Positions 34,276-45,400 of a DNA stretch of 64,000 nt are shown piece after piece. Position 1 is the stretch's first letter, and every line of letters starts with the position of its first letter. The DNA lies in contig NC_081142.1 in NCBI RefSeq assembly GCF_958295425.1, forward strand, positions 26,430,482 to 26,494,481, read 5' to 3'. This DNA is from Solea solea (Eukaryota > Chordata > Actinopteri > Pleuronectiformes > Soleidae). The notes beneath the pieces are model-generated. The model did not search any database and was not told the DNA's origin. It saw nothing but the letters and a program-made list of their open reading frames with translations. A program made the translations under genes and the position numbers.

Positions 34276-35264
34276 TAATGTGGCGACCCCTAAAGGATGA
34301 AGACAAAAGAAGACGACAATGGACGGCATTTTCAGTGATGATGAAGATAATAATCTTGAGGCTGTGCGTGGTTGGACAAACTTGTGGTGTGTGTGAAGAA
34401 ACCTCATGTAACATCACACATATCAGCAGAACTGTTGATGAACCACAAAATCAAAAAAGACGCGTGTCCTGGACTGAAAATAAAAACAACAAATATCAGA
34501 GTCCCACTGTAAACTCCAGTCAGTGCGGAAAAGAGCTTCTATTTTGTGGGTTCTGCCTCATTAGGACCAGGTTTAGGTCTCCATGAGGACTACTGGTCCT
34601 GACAAGGTCAGCGTTTAAGACAGAAAATGTAAATACAAGAACACATGCACAGAGAATTATTGATGTTTTCCATGATTTGAATTCAACAGTTAAAGCAAAA
34701 TTTTGAATCCCCAAAGTATAACAAAAATCATAAGAAATGCTTATAGCTCACTGAATTCTATACATCCTTATATCTTACTTTATTTACTTGTGTGTTTATT
34801 TTTATTGAGTCATTTGTATTTTTATTTCTTGCTGCTGTCTGAAGTAGAAAAAGTCTGATTGTTTGTACATGATTTTATATTTAAAAAGGGTAAAAAGGGC
34901 TCAGGGTTTTTATCCACAATCGTCTTACACTTGTGCATCGTCACTGATTTGTGGAGTAAAAGCCTTGTTTTTAAGTTTCTGTGTTTGCTGACGTTAAACT
35001 TTACTTTTAGACGTGCTTCTCTGTCGCGGTCAACCTTTTCCTTTAATTTCCCTTTTCACACAGCAGTAAGTGTTGGGTAATTATCCTGTAAATAGACTCA
35101 AATAAAGTCTTTCTTCAAAGACTTTGTTCTGATTGGATGAAACCCTTCAAACATGTGACTTCACTGTAAATATGACTTTACTCTCAAGCCTGAGCTAGAA
35201 AAAAAACACAAGTTTAAAACTAACTGATCATTTTTATAAAAAAAAAGTTTTTGGAGCACTTGTT
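34276..35264. other. Gene-free sequence; related to flank at 41.2 kb
   Basis: No supported gene. A piece at 34544-34650 is an inverted, partial copy of the dispersed GT-linked repeat ('cattaggaccaggttt', 'actggtcctgacaaggtcag'). The stretch at about 35028-35200 resembles 41208-41320 ('ggtcaaccttttccttt', 'ttgttctgattggatgaaa', 'catgtgacttcact', 'ctcaagcctga'), so both sides of the tandem array come from one longer duplicated unit. Confidence 0.5.
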
Positions 35265-35367
35265 CAGAGCTCCTGACTGCCAAATTATGCGCTATTCTAT
35301 ACAGCCAAAGACAGACTGCCTGCCAAATTATGAGCTATTCTATACAGCCACAGACAGACTGACTGCC
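35265..35367 (+). repeat. ACTGCCAAATTATGAGC tandem array, left part
   Basis: Two and a fraction units of about 45 bp ('ctgccaaattatgagctatt', 'ctatacagcca', 'cagactgactgcc'). The array stops at ...GACTGCC and resumes at 40903 with TGCCAAATTATGAGC, so the intervening sequence is inserted. Confidence 0.85.
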
Positions 35368-36030
35368 TGTAACACCCTTTAGTTACACATTACATTTTTA
35401 GAGTTTAACAATGTTGAGCTATACAGTTGAATGAGTAGTATTTTGATGTAAGTTGCTTATTTTTACCAGCAGGGTGCGCATTAGTTACACACAAGCGCTA
35501 GTCACGGTCGCACTTCCTTTGTTTTTTTTCCCGGGCTTGTCAGTTTTTTTTTCCTGCACCGACACTGACGAGAACAGTCATGCAAAGTCATGCAAGAGCA
35601 AGTTAATGCTGATAATTTGATAAAGAGTGGATACAACATTATTTTGTTTTGAGTTATTAGTTCTGAAAGGTATCCACACCTTGGAGAAGGTGTTTTGGGT
35701 TGCCGGACATCGTCATTTTATCATGTTTTGTCGAGGGAAACCTCCGGTGAGTAGTAATCATTAGCGCTTAGCATAGCATGCTAACGGCTGTCGACCTCGG
35801 CTAATTACTCACTTATTTCATTAATATATCAATCTTATGTGCTGTTACGCTTCTGAGAAAATGTTTAAAACCAACCAGAGCTATATATGAGTGTGTTGAA
35901 TTTGAGAATGTGGTTAATTTTGTATTTCTGTATGGATAATTATCTCTGCTAATTATCTCTGTGTTAGCAATTAACCTATTGCTATACAAGTGTACTGATA
36001 TTTATGTATATGTGTGTGTATATATGTATA

Positions 36031-36062
<32 letters not shown>

Positions 36063-37179
36063 CACATATATGTATATGTATATATACATATATACATATA
36101 TGTATATATACATATATGTATATGTGTATATATATATATACACATATACATATATATCTATTATACGTATATATATATATATATATATATAGATATACGT
36201 ATATATCTATATAGATATAGATATATACAGTACGTATTGGTCGTGAGCTAAAACACATGCAGTTGTGTGCATTTGGGTGACTTGGAGACAGTAATTCAAT
36301 GAATCATTCTCGAACATGATTGATATGTGAATTAATCCATATTTGTGTGCACTATGCGGTGGTAAAGTTAAGAACAATTAAAAGTATTTCATATACACAC
36401 CATTTTGTGTGTGGGCTGTTTAATAATTCATTTTATAGCCGTATATGATACTTTGTCAATGTGAATGGTTTACATTAATTGATTTAAGTTAAAAAATAAA
36501 TACTGTACAGTTGATTTAGATGAATGCTAAAACACATGATAGATCTAAAGGAAAACACCTGCTCTATGCAGGTTTTGTTTTTTCTGTGTATGAATCGATT
36601 CTGATGGCGAGCTAGAGCCCAGACCTGAGGAACGTGAAGCAGAGCACCGGCTGACATGCGTGGAGAGTGTGATGTCGGAAGCATCTGGAGAAAGCACATC
36701 TATTACATCATCCAGATAAGAAACAAAATCACACTACCTGGGTAGATTAACAATTACATTAAAGGACTAATACACACACTGATTTCAGACAAACTGTGGA
36801 CACTGACTTATCTGGACGGTTGACTTTATTTTTGGACTCTATTGGACTAGACTATTTAGATTGGTTTATTACTTTGGGCCGTTTTTTTTATTTCATTTGA
36901 ACTTTTACGTTTATTTTGCTGTTTACAACTGAGGTTATTATTGATAAATTCTAAGTTGTCATATGAAAAAAATATAAATTCACTCATAGCTGAACTATTT
37001 TTGTTAAATTGAAGAGTGGCTTCCTGCCAATAAATATTTTTTTATCTTTTATCTTTTTTTTCCTAACTGTTGTCCATGTCAATTATATCCTCCATGAGCA
37101 AAACTATATCTTCTGATCTAGCTTAAATTGAAAGTATATGACATTCACCACAGCTCATGTGCAATAGACATCCGTTACA
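35368..37179. mobile_element. Putative solo LTR (1,812 bp) with TGCC target duplication
   Basis: The segment begins TGTAACACCC and ends CCGTTACA, so it has the TG...CA ends and short inverted termini of an LTR. It is flanked by TGCC at 35364-35367 and 37180-37183, a 4-bp duplication as found in many Gypsy-type LTR elements. An AATAAA word lies near 37029. No gag or pol sequence is present, which suits a solo LTR left by recombination. About 220 bp of it is a TA/TGTA microsatellite (36003-36227), which partly explains its length. Another type of element with TGTAAC ends is possible. Confidence 0.6.
36003..36227. repeat. TATA/TGTA microsatellite inside the putative LTR
   Basis: About 225 bases of TATATG, TATACA and TATATA words. 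Tyr/Ile frames on both strands are repeat by-products. Confidence 0.92.
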
Positions 37180-37242
37180 TGCCAAATTAGAGTTGTCACG
37201 ATACCAAAATGAGTAACCACGATACTATATGTATATGTGTAT

Positions 37243-37273
<31 letters not shown>

Positions 37274-37277
37274 CATA

Positions 37278-38858
37278 CAGTTATGTTCATAATAATAGCA
37301 GTGTGTTTAAAAAGGTGAGTAAACCTCAAAATTCTTCAAATAAATTGTATTTTAATGAACACAAATGCATTGGGAACACTGCACATTCTATTTCAAAGCA
37401 AAGCAAGCAAAGAAAATTGGAAAAAGTAATTGAATTTGATAATATTTTACAAAAAGTCAAGAAATATAATGTTCAAAAAAATAGCAGTGTTGACATCTTT
37501 CTTTACAAACTCAAAAATGTACTGTATAAACTAAGAGATGCTTGAAGATTCAACTTTCCTGAGAATCATAAACTGATATTTAGTTGCTTAACCACGATTT
37601 CTGATAACTGCTTCACATCTGTGGTATGGAGTCGACCAACGTCTGGCACCGGGACAATTGTACTATGTTCCACAATTCCTCTGCATTTCTTGGTTTGCCT
37701 CATGAACAGCATTTTTTATGCCAGCCCACAAGTTTTCTATGGGATTAATGTCCGGGGATTGTGCTGGCCCCTCCATTACTTGAATTCTGTTTGTCTGGAA
37801 CCATGATTTTGCTTGCTTGCTGGTGTGTTTGGGGTCATTGTCTTGTTGAAACACCCATTTCAAGGGCATTTACTCTCCAGCATATGGCAACATGACTTCT
37901 TCCAGTATTCTGATATACTCAAACTGATCCATGATCCCTGGTATGCGATAAATAGGACCAACACCATAGTACGAGAAACATCCCCATATCACGATGCTTG
38001 CACCACCATGCTTCACCGTCTTCACTGTGTACTGTGGCTTGAATTCAGTGTTTGCAGGACGTTTGACAAACTATCTGTGGCCCTTAGACCCAAAAAGAAC
38101 AATCTTACTCTCATCAGTCCACAAATATTACGCCATTTCTTTTGAGGCCAGTCAATGTGTTCTTTGGCAGATTGTAACCGCTTCAGCACATGTGTTTTTT
38201 TTAACAATGGGACTTTGCGGGGGCTTCTTGCTGGTAGCTTGGCTTCACATAGACGTCGTCTGATTGTTACAGTACTCACAGGCAATCTTAGATCTTCTTT
38301 GGCTGAGCCTTTGCCATTTTGGTTATTCTCCGATCCATTCGAATAGTCGTTTTTCTTTTTCTTCCTCACCTTTCTGGTTTTGGCTGCCATTTGTGTTTGA
38401 TATCATTTTTCTGAACAGCCTATCATTTTCTGCACTTCTTTATAGGTTTTCCCCTCTTTTATTAATTTCTTAATCAAAGAACGCTCTTCTTCTGAACAGT
38501 GTCTTGAATGATCCATTTTACTGTTTTTCAAGGACAAATGCACAGCCAGCATATGCAGCGTCAGTTGCCTTGATCCTTAAATAAGAGCCACCTGTTTAAA
38601 ACCCTTTTTTTTTCATGTAATCAATGACCTCACTAATTGAACTCAGCACTGCTATTTTTTTGAACACGCCTCTTTCAGTAAATGATTCAGTTTCACAGAA
38701 TCAGCAGCATGCACGTCATGCCTGTTGGGTCTGCTGGTTTTCTATACCTTTACTAAACCTTATAGAAACTTACTTGCAGTGTAGAAGTTGAAATTCTAAC
38801 AAAAACAGTGATTTATCTTGCTAGTGATGTGGGACTGCTATTATTTTGAACACAACTG
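37278..38858 (-). mobile_element. Tc1-like transposon, 1.58 kb, inactive
   Basis: Inverted ends CAGTTATGTTCATAATAATA and CAGTTGTGTTCAAAATAATA are each bordered by TA (37276-37277 and 38859-38860), the Tc1/mariner target. The length matches a full element. A damaged transposase gene runs on the minus strand. It sits in a TA microsatellite within the larger hAT. Confidence 0.95.
37575..38516 (-). pseudogene. Tc1-like DD34E transposase pseudogene
   Basis: The transposase would cut and paste the element at TA sites. Starting from the ATG at 38516, the first reading frame (MDHSRHCSEEE..., a helix-turn-helix-like start) hits a stop or frameshift near 38400. The frame at 38022-38390 contains the second DNA-binding part ([20 protein letters not shown], then [20 protein letters not shown]) and slips out of frame near 38110, where the first catalytic Asp region should follow. 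The frame at 37663-37869 holds the second catalytic Asp in [12 protein letters not shown] and the Glu in NPIENLW, with 34 residues between them, so the class is DD34E. The C-terminal end shifts frame again near 37665. Several independent lesions mean no functional protein. Identification is secure. Confidence 0.93.
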
Positions 38859-38867
38859 TATATACTA

Positions 38868-38877
38868 TATATATACA

Positions 38878-38951
<74 letters not shown>

Positions 38952-38973
38952 GTGTGTATATATATATATATAT
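38868..38973. repeat. (TA)n microsatellite
   Basis: A long AT run with a TGTATGTATGTGTG tail, interrupted at 38974 by the second hAT and resumed at 39864. Confidence 0.9.
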
Positions 38974-39863
38974 TAGGGCTGAACGATATATCGTTATCGT
39001 ATCGATATCTAGATATGAACATTCAAGATATTCATATCGCAAAAGCAACGATATAAACAATATAGATTTTCCCCCGCGCTCGCCCTACATGTACATTTCT
39101 GGCACAATAAACTTCATTTTTACGATTGTCCTTGAATGCACCACTGCGGCCAGCCAACCACAAACCTTATTTCATGCTTGCTGTGGATCGACAGCTGAAG
39201 CCAACCAATGACAAACATAGGAGGGCGGGAGGGAGACGGACACTGAGACGCGCACACACACACGACATACACAGCGGGAAAGAAAGTGACATGAGCGCGG
39301 AAGATTATGCGGCCGGTGGCGATTTTGTGCCAAAACATAAATCATCGTATTTTGGATTTAAAAAGGATGATGTCAACCAGAGCGAGGTGTTGTGCAGGTC
39401 GTGCTTGGCAAAAATTGCGAAGCAAGGTAGCACAACAAACATGTTTCACCACCTAAAACAACACCATCGCGTGCTGCACGAAGAGTGTATTACAATGAGA
39501 GAAACACCGGGGACTTCTCAGTCATCCCAAAAGAAGCCCAAGCAAAGTGTGTTTACTGATGCGTTCAGTAGCGTTACACCGTGTGAGTCGACGTCCACCG
39601 GACATAAAGGCGTTACAGAAGCTATAACATCAGACTTTGCAAATGACATGGTACCCGTGTACACAGTCTCACAGTGAGTTCTCTTCAATAAAACTGCACT
39701 TTCCATGTGGAAAGTTTCTACAGTCTTTTGTATTATGATGTTTTTATTTTTCTGAAAAATGATTGGTTTTCACCGAACCTGTAGTCATATCGTATCATAT
39801 CGATATCAAGATATCTGACATGAATATCGAGATATGACATTTTGTCCATATCGTTCAGCCCTA
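38974..39863 (+). mobile_element. hAT-type transposon with BED-finger ORF, internally deleted (890 bp)
   Basis: Both ends read TAGGGCTGAACGATAT in inverted orientation, followed by ATCGATATC-rich subterminal sequence. The flanking 8 bases are ATATATAT on both sides, consistent with an 8-bp duplication but uninformative in a TA tract. The interior encodes the N-terminal part of a transposase (39291-39677) but no catalytic domain. It is the youngest layer visible on this side of the stack, since both ends are clean. Confidence 0.9.
39291..39677 (+). pseudogene. BED zinc-finger N-terminal part of hAT transposase
   Basis: From the ATG at 39291 the protein has 128 residues. It starts MSAEDYAAGGDFVPKHKSSY and contains a BED-type finger with the Cys pair in VLCRSCLAKIA and the His pair in MFHHLKQHHR. 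This is followed by a Ser/Thr/Lys-rich linker and ITSDFANDMVPVYTVSQ, which resembles the segment preceding the hAT catalytic core. The DDE-type RNase H fold and the C-terminal dimerisation region are missing. The frame is open upstream to 39126, but the Met at 39291 gives the better N-terminus. It could still bind the element's ends. Whether it is transcribed is unknown. I call it a truncated transposase gene, with hAT/ZBED-type family membership well supported. Confidence 0.85.
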
Positions 39864-40171
39864 ATATATATACTATGTGTGTATATATATATATAATCAT
39901 TCAGTTTCTTTTGCACATTAATTTATGTTTAACTAATATAAATAATCAACTTAGGATAACAAATCCACTGTCTTTTAAAAAAATCTATTTAAATATAGCT
40001 TATTTTCCAACATAATAACCATAGAGAACAAAATACAATAAACAGGAACTGATTCCCTGTGAAAACTATATTTTTATGCCTTTTCTCTGTGCTTTATACG
40101 TTGACTTCCTTTAACTCTTCATTCCTCAGCCTGTACACGGAGCATATAGCCTAATATTAGCCAATACTAAC
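39864..40171. other. Intron-like remainder of the larger hAT
   Basis: AT-rich sequence inside the outer hAT, downstream (minus strand) of its BED exon. It begins with a splice-donor-like GTTAGT. No catalytic transposase sequence is present. Confidence 0.5.
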
Positions 40172-40436
40172 CTGGTATTCGACATATAAATGTGGGTGAC
40201 GACACTGCAGGTGTTTTATGAGGTTAGATGTGCTCCCTCCTTTGGCTCCTATAGCTTGGTGACAGCGCCTGCACAGTGGACGGCCATCGTCTATTGCTTT
40301 ACCGTCTGTGCCTCGTTTAAAGCCAAAATAGTTCCAAATGTGACTTTTGGAGTTTGGTTTTTTTGAGCAAAGTTAGTGGTGCCACTGACGCCGCCGCTCG
40401 GGCAGACTCGCCGCTCGGGCCCGGTGCTTCTGCCAT
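40172..40436 (-). pseudogene. BED zinc-finger first exon of outer hAT transposase
   Basis: On the minus strand an ATG at 40436 in a good context (CACCATGG) begins MAEAPGPSGESARAAASVAP. After a run of seven A residues, one frame later, the sequence continues as KSHIWNYFGFKRGTDGKAID, the Cys pair CRRCHQ, GSTSNLIKHLQCRH with the His pair, and HPHLYVEYQ. This is a typical BED finger of hAT/ZBED transposases. The frame change at the A run is a single-base indel, so the exon is damaged or the run length is misread. The exon ends at CAG|GTTAGT, a good splice donor. The remaining exons with the catalytic core are not in the element. The finger is clear although no single frame spans it. Confidence 0.82.
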
Positions 40437-40902
40437 GGTGAGTGTGTTGTCTCGTGTTTGTGACTCTAAGCCGTGCGCGCGTCTGGGCGAGACAGAACTT
40501 TAGCTTGTTGTTTGTTTTGAAACGAATTTCTATCGAAGCGGAGCTGTCTTCATGGAGTTCGTTCTTGCCGCCAGAAACACACGAACAGCCAATCAGCTAA
40601 CAGACGGGCGGACCCAGCGTGCGGAAAGAGCCTATCATAGCCCCGAACGTCACCAGTAACAAGCAAACAGCCAATCATTCAGCAGCTGTGTAGTTCGGTT
40701 GCAGTAGTTGCCGTGTGGGTTTGTTTACAAGGGAGTAGCATGCAGTGAAAAGCCGGGAGGAGAGTAGAGGCGGCCGCAATGTAGCAAAAACTGGCACCGG
40801 TAGTATAGTAATCCACGGTAGTACCGTCGTGTAGAATTTCTAGTATAGTAGGAACAGTTGCGATTTGTCACTGCTGGGTACCGTGGGTATCGTGCAACTC
40901 TA

Positions 40903-41188
40903 TGCCAAATTATGAGCTGTTCTATAAAACCACAGACTGACTGCCAAATTATGAGCTATACATCCATCAAGGACTGGCCACCAAATAATGAGCTATTCTA
41001 TATATCTACCAAGAGATTGACTGCCAAATAATGAGCGACTGCCAAATAATGAGCCATTCTATTCACCTACCTATAAAGTGAACTATTCTATACATCCACC
41101 AAGAGATGGACTGCCAAATAATGAGCTGTTATATTAACTATATTAACTATCTATATTAACCTACAGACTGACTTCCTGCCAAATAATG
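40903..41188 (+). repeat. ACTGCCAAATTATGAGC tandem array, right part
   Basis: About six divergent units of 'actgccaaataatgagctat' with 'tctatacatccaccaagaga'. It continues the array interrupted at 35367: joining the base before the putative LTR to AAATTATGAGC restores a normal unit. Confidence 0.9.
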
Positions 41189-41376
41189 TAGTGACTTCTG
41201 AAGGTTGAGGTCAACCTTTTCCTTTTATTTCCTTTGCCGTGGTTGTTCTGATTGGATGAAATGACTGCTTCCTCGAATCCTTCAGTCATGTGACTTCACT
41301 CTCAAGCCTGAACTAAGAAAACACAACCAATCATTATTTTGTCAGTACATGTGTTCTGAGCTGCTGACCTGTAGAA
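41189..41376 (+). repeat. Diverged duplicate of 35028-35200
   Basis: Shares ordered words with the sequence left of the array ('ggtcaaccttttccttt', 'ttgttctgattggatgaaa', 'catgtgacttcact', 'ctcaagcctga'). Confidence 0.6.
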
Positions 41377-44300
41377 CTGCAGTAATCCCTCCTCACCACT
41401 TGAACCATAATCCCACTAATGTACCCTGGAAACACAGGATTATATATGATGTCTTTGAATCCTGAGATCATGGGATGTGCAGCGTGTTAGCATCGTTAAA
41501 GCTTTGAAATCTCTGTGAAGTGTGACACGAGTTATTTTCAAAGCTTTGTTGACATCAGAGGCTTTTTCAGATTGTCCACAGACAAAATCCCCATCAATTC
41601 TTTAATCATAAGAGTACAGGAAGTTTCCATCAATGCTATCTATACTTTTAGGAACTTCCTCTGTACAGTTTTTTTCACAGATCAGTGTCATTGTTTTTGT
41701 GATGAGGAGGTGATCATCACACAAAACATAATCAAACTTCAGTCCCATTCTCTTATAATGGGCAAAAGTGAAAAAACTAAATATCATATATCCGTCAAAC
41801 ATAATCGCATTTGAACGGAACCTGGTATGTGTATGCTGGATTAGACTCTCATCCAGATGTGATCTTAAAGTTTTGCTGTGAAAATGTAGGATTTTAGAAA
41901 AGTAAGCAAACATGAGTTAACAATCTTGACTCCAATGTATTTGTGGAAGCAGAACTGGGGCCCACCCAGGTACATTTGCCCAGGGCCCTCAAAGTCCCCT
42001 GAAACTCCTTTGCTGGGTTCCTCTCCAGTGTTTCCAGTGACCTTTCTAACACTTGGGCAGAGAAAGACTGTATTTTGGAATAATCAAAAGAAACAGGAGA
42101 GCAGAGGAACACCCTCCAACAGATGCAAGCAATGACACGCAAAAGCCTTTCCAGAGGCCGGCTCTTAATGCCATTTAATGGTCTTGTTTAACAAGCAAGG
42201 GAAGTGGTTTCCCCCCATTACCCACAAACCCCCAAATCCTGCCCAGCCAAGAGCAGGGATATCCCAGAGTTCAATGGGAGCAGCATCAATCTTCTTGTCC
42301 CCGAAGACATGTGCTTATTCAATACGGAGGGATCGGCCGAGTCCTGGACCATGTCAGAACTCTCTAAACACGCATTGCTTTGGTGGTTCAGCCAAAACCG
42401 CGCGCACTAAACCCAAATGCCACCAGAACAATCAGCTGTAATTGGTGTTTTCTCGAGTGCAGTCTCAACACCGCTGAACGAATCGCGCGCAGGCTGCCCG
42501 GATCACCGCAGAAGACGCTTCAAACGCTTCAAACGCTCCCATGTCCCCGTTCCAACAAATGTCATCTGAACATGATCTGCAGCGTGGCAGCACGATTTCA
42601 CACAGTAACAAACTCCAAGAGCAGAAAATGTCAAAGAGCTTTAATCAAATGTTATTCATATTCACATCATATTTTTGTTATTAACCACATATTTTTATAA
42701 GTGTATTTTTACATTCAGGAACGATTGGCCATCGTCGTCATACTGAAACATATTCATGACAACAGCTATCAGTCTGATTATATTTGTTTTAACTGACTTT
42801 AAAAACACAGGAGACCAAAGAAACAACACATTTTTAACCCTTGAACAGTGAGCGTATCATCGATCACACGTTTACATCGCCGTTGTTACGCAACAGTTTG
42901 TGCTATCATCAAAATTTCAACAGTTGTACGTCAAAGTCATGATGTTATAATGGTAATTTCACTCAGCCAGTGAATCGGCATCTTTGTCACCAGAGAGGAG
43001 AGAGTTGGAAAAACACCTGGACATAGTTTCCATTTTTTCTACTGTTTGTGGACAAAAACAAACAAATGTTGTTTTAAATGTTTTGGTGTGGTTTCTGATG
43101 TTCATGTACAACTACAGTGGTTTTGCCTTTCGTCATTAGATTCATTTATTATATCGTAAATTGTAAATTACTGCCAGATATTGAAAGTAAATTCTGGAAA
43201 AATGAGCAAAATCACAGTAAAACGCTAAAACAATGGTGTGTATTAAGTTAAACACAGTAAATTTAACACAGAAGTAAAAATTCAATATCACAAATTATTA
43301 ATTAATTCGTAATCAAGTAAAGGAAGACTCATCTTCTGACAGTTTAGTCTCGTTTTAGTTAATTTTTTCCTTGTTTTAAGGAAAGTGGCAGCAGATTTAT
43401 GAGCTAGTTTTAAGAATTCTGGACAAACAAAACTTTAAAACTCCAGAGTACTGTGGACAAAAACCATATCCAGAGTAGAAGGATTGTGTATGTGGCCTAA
43501 GATTACATCTGTAAATCCCACACACTACAAAATTATATGGCCACATAATCTGTGCAGACCGGCCGGTAGCGAGTGGATCAGGCCCAAAGTCTGGCCAATT
43601 ATCCTTTGGACGACATTCTTTTATCTTTACTTTCTGCACTGTGAAGAATTTAAATTCACGCAGATCACAGATGACAAACACATCTCCAAAGGTCTTTGTT
43701 AATGAAATCCAAACGGCTGCATGTCAGCATCCGTCCACAGCTCCGGGAAGAGTCAGTGAAACTGGAGAGCATTTTCTCCCCAGTCTCCCTGACGGTGCAG
43801 GTTTATGTTGCAGCCTTGTATTTTTACACCGACTGTGTCCTTGGATGGATCAGATTATGTCTGAGGTTAAAATTGCAGTTTGTGGCCAGACACCATCAGT
43901 TTTTATCTCCGAGGTTTAGGTGGGGACACCAACTATGTGACTGTGTTTCCACTTCTAAGTGAGTGTTATAATTTTACATACTGTTGGGATGGAAACGTTT
44001 TGGCCTGTAATTTCCCCGCAGTAATCCTTCCTGAGAACAGTTTGACTCACAAGGAAAAAAAGTCTGACCTACATCTACTCAAGGTGTTTCCATGATGCTG
44101 TTTGATGCACGCTGTAGATCTGCACATTAAAAAAGACCTGAAATGCAGCATAAAAGTTTTTCATACTTAAAGGAGATTCAAAATATTAGTGTATGTATGT
44201 CAAGTTATGTGTTGTTTTAGTGTGTGTTTGTTGGCCACAGCTCTGCCCAAACTTGAAAAACGGCTGATCAACTGTTGAAGGACGACGATGGACAACTCAA

Positions 44301-45400
44301 TTCTGTTCAATCTTCAGTTTTTTATTTTTGGGGCAGAATGCGATGAACAGGACGTAACAGAATAGGTTAATAACCTAGGATAAACAGAAAAACAAAGCCA
44401 TTAATAGCATATCATTTCAATTCATACTTCTTAATATAAATAATAAATGATAATAATAATGTTAATTTTACTTGATAAATGAAGACTTATTCAGATTAAT
44501 TAACTCAAATCACTCCAAAATGTGAATCATTAAAGTAACAAAGCTACACCAAAGGTTATGACTAAAGTATCAGTACCAAAAGCACAAGTAACAAAGTACT
44601 TCAAATCAATATCTCTATCATTATAAATCATAAGGAAGTTTCCAAATTACTCAATTTAAATAAACATTGCATCCACAAACACACAATCAAAGGCGTTTGG
44701 GAAGCATAGCCTCCAAACTTAAAGTTCAACACACTATACCAGTGGTGTCTTCAATCGTTGATCAGGAGCTATGGCTGTGAGGTGTCTCCAGGAGAAAGCA
44801 AGCTGACTGAACCAACTCCAAACATTTCATACCATGCTTCCTGTGATTATTGATGCAGCGCCGCCTCAGGCGAGGAGGGGAACACGCTATTCAAAAGCTT
44901 TCAGTTCATTTCACTAAAGTGTGAAAGCAAACTGAGCAGCTGAAAGTCGTGCTCGTACCGAGTCTAACGGAGAATATTAGATTTGAAAACGACCTCAGAA
45001 AACCAGAGAATAAAAAGCAAAGCATTAAAATTAAATAAGACATAAGAGATAAAAGTGTGATTTTCCAATAAAAGCGCAATTAAAAGACAAGAATGAATCG
45101 ATAGCTAAGATGATTATTTGAGAATTGAAGAGAAACCTGCAGTTTACAATGATGTCAGATTTAAATGAGATTTAAGAGATGTCACCAGTTTGTATAAAGT
45201 ACCTCAAAGGGAAAATAAAACCTAACTGCTGTTCAGTGTTTGGTCCTGGTCCTGGTTCTGCTTCACTGAACAGAATCACTTCAAAACCTGTGGCGCGCAC
45301 AGCTCATAATCAGTGTGAGATTCTATAAATTCACTATATGCTTCCAATCTGTAATATCCGCTGTGCTGCGAGGAAGCAGAGAAGCAGAGAAGGAGGAGGA
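41377..45400. other. Unique gene-free sequence
   Basis: About 4 kb with little repeat content. Open frames are under about 110 codons, overlap on both strands and match nothing I recognise. Positions 41930-42580 have higher GC than their surroundings and several overlapping frames, so an old exon or regulatory element is possible but unsupported. AT-rich sequence dominates 42600-43400 and 44400-44700. Confidence 0.4.

Larger units (their letters stand above)
37188..40902 (-). mobile_element. hAT transposon, broken, containing two younger insertions
   Basis: The ends are TAGAGTTGTCACGATACC and, inverted, TAGAGTTGCACGATACCC. An exact 8-bp duplication TGCCAAAT flanks the element at 37180-37187 and 40903-40910, as expected for hAT. 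The left duplication overlaps the right TGCC of the putative LTR, so the hAT inserted after the LTR. On the minus strand a transposase first exon with a BED zinc finger lies at 40172-40436. The catalytic region is absent. A Tc1-like element (37278-38858) and a second hAT (38974-39863) are nested within it. Without them its own sequence is only about 1.2 kb. Confidence 0.9.

Noticed and set aside
33504..34417. 254- and 267-codon Ser/Val/Cys/Leu frames on the minus strand
   Set aside because: A CAGAGA array that is open in all three phases.
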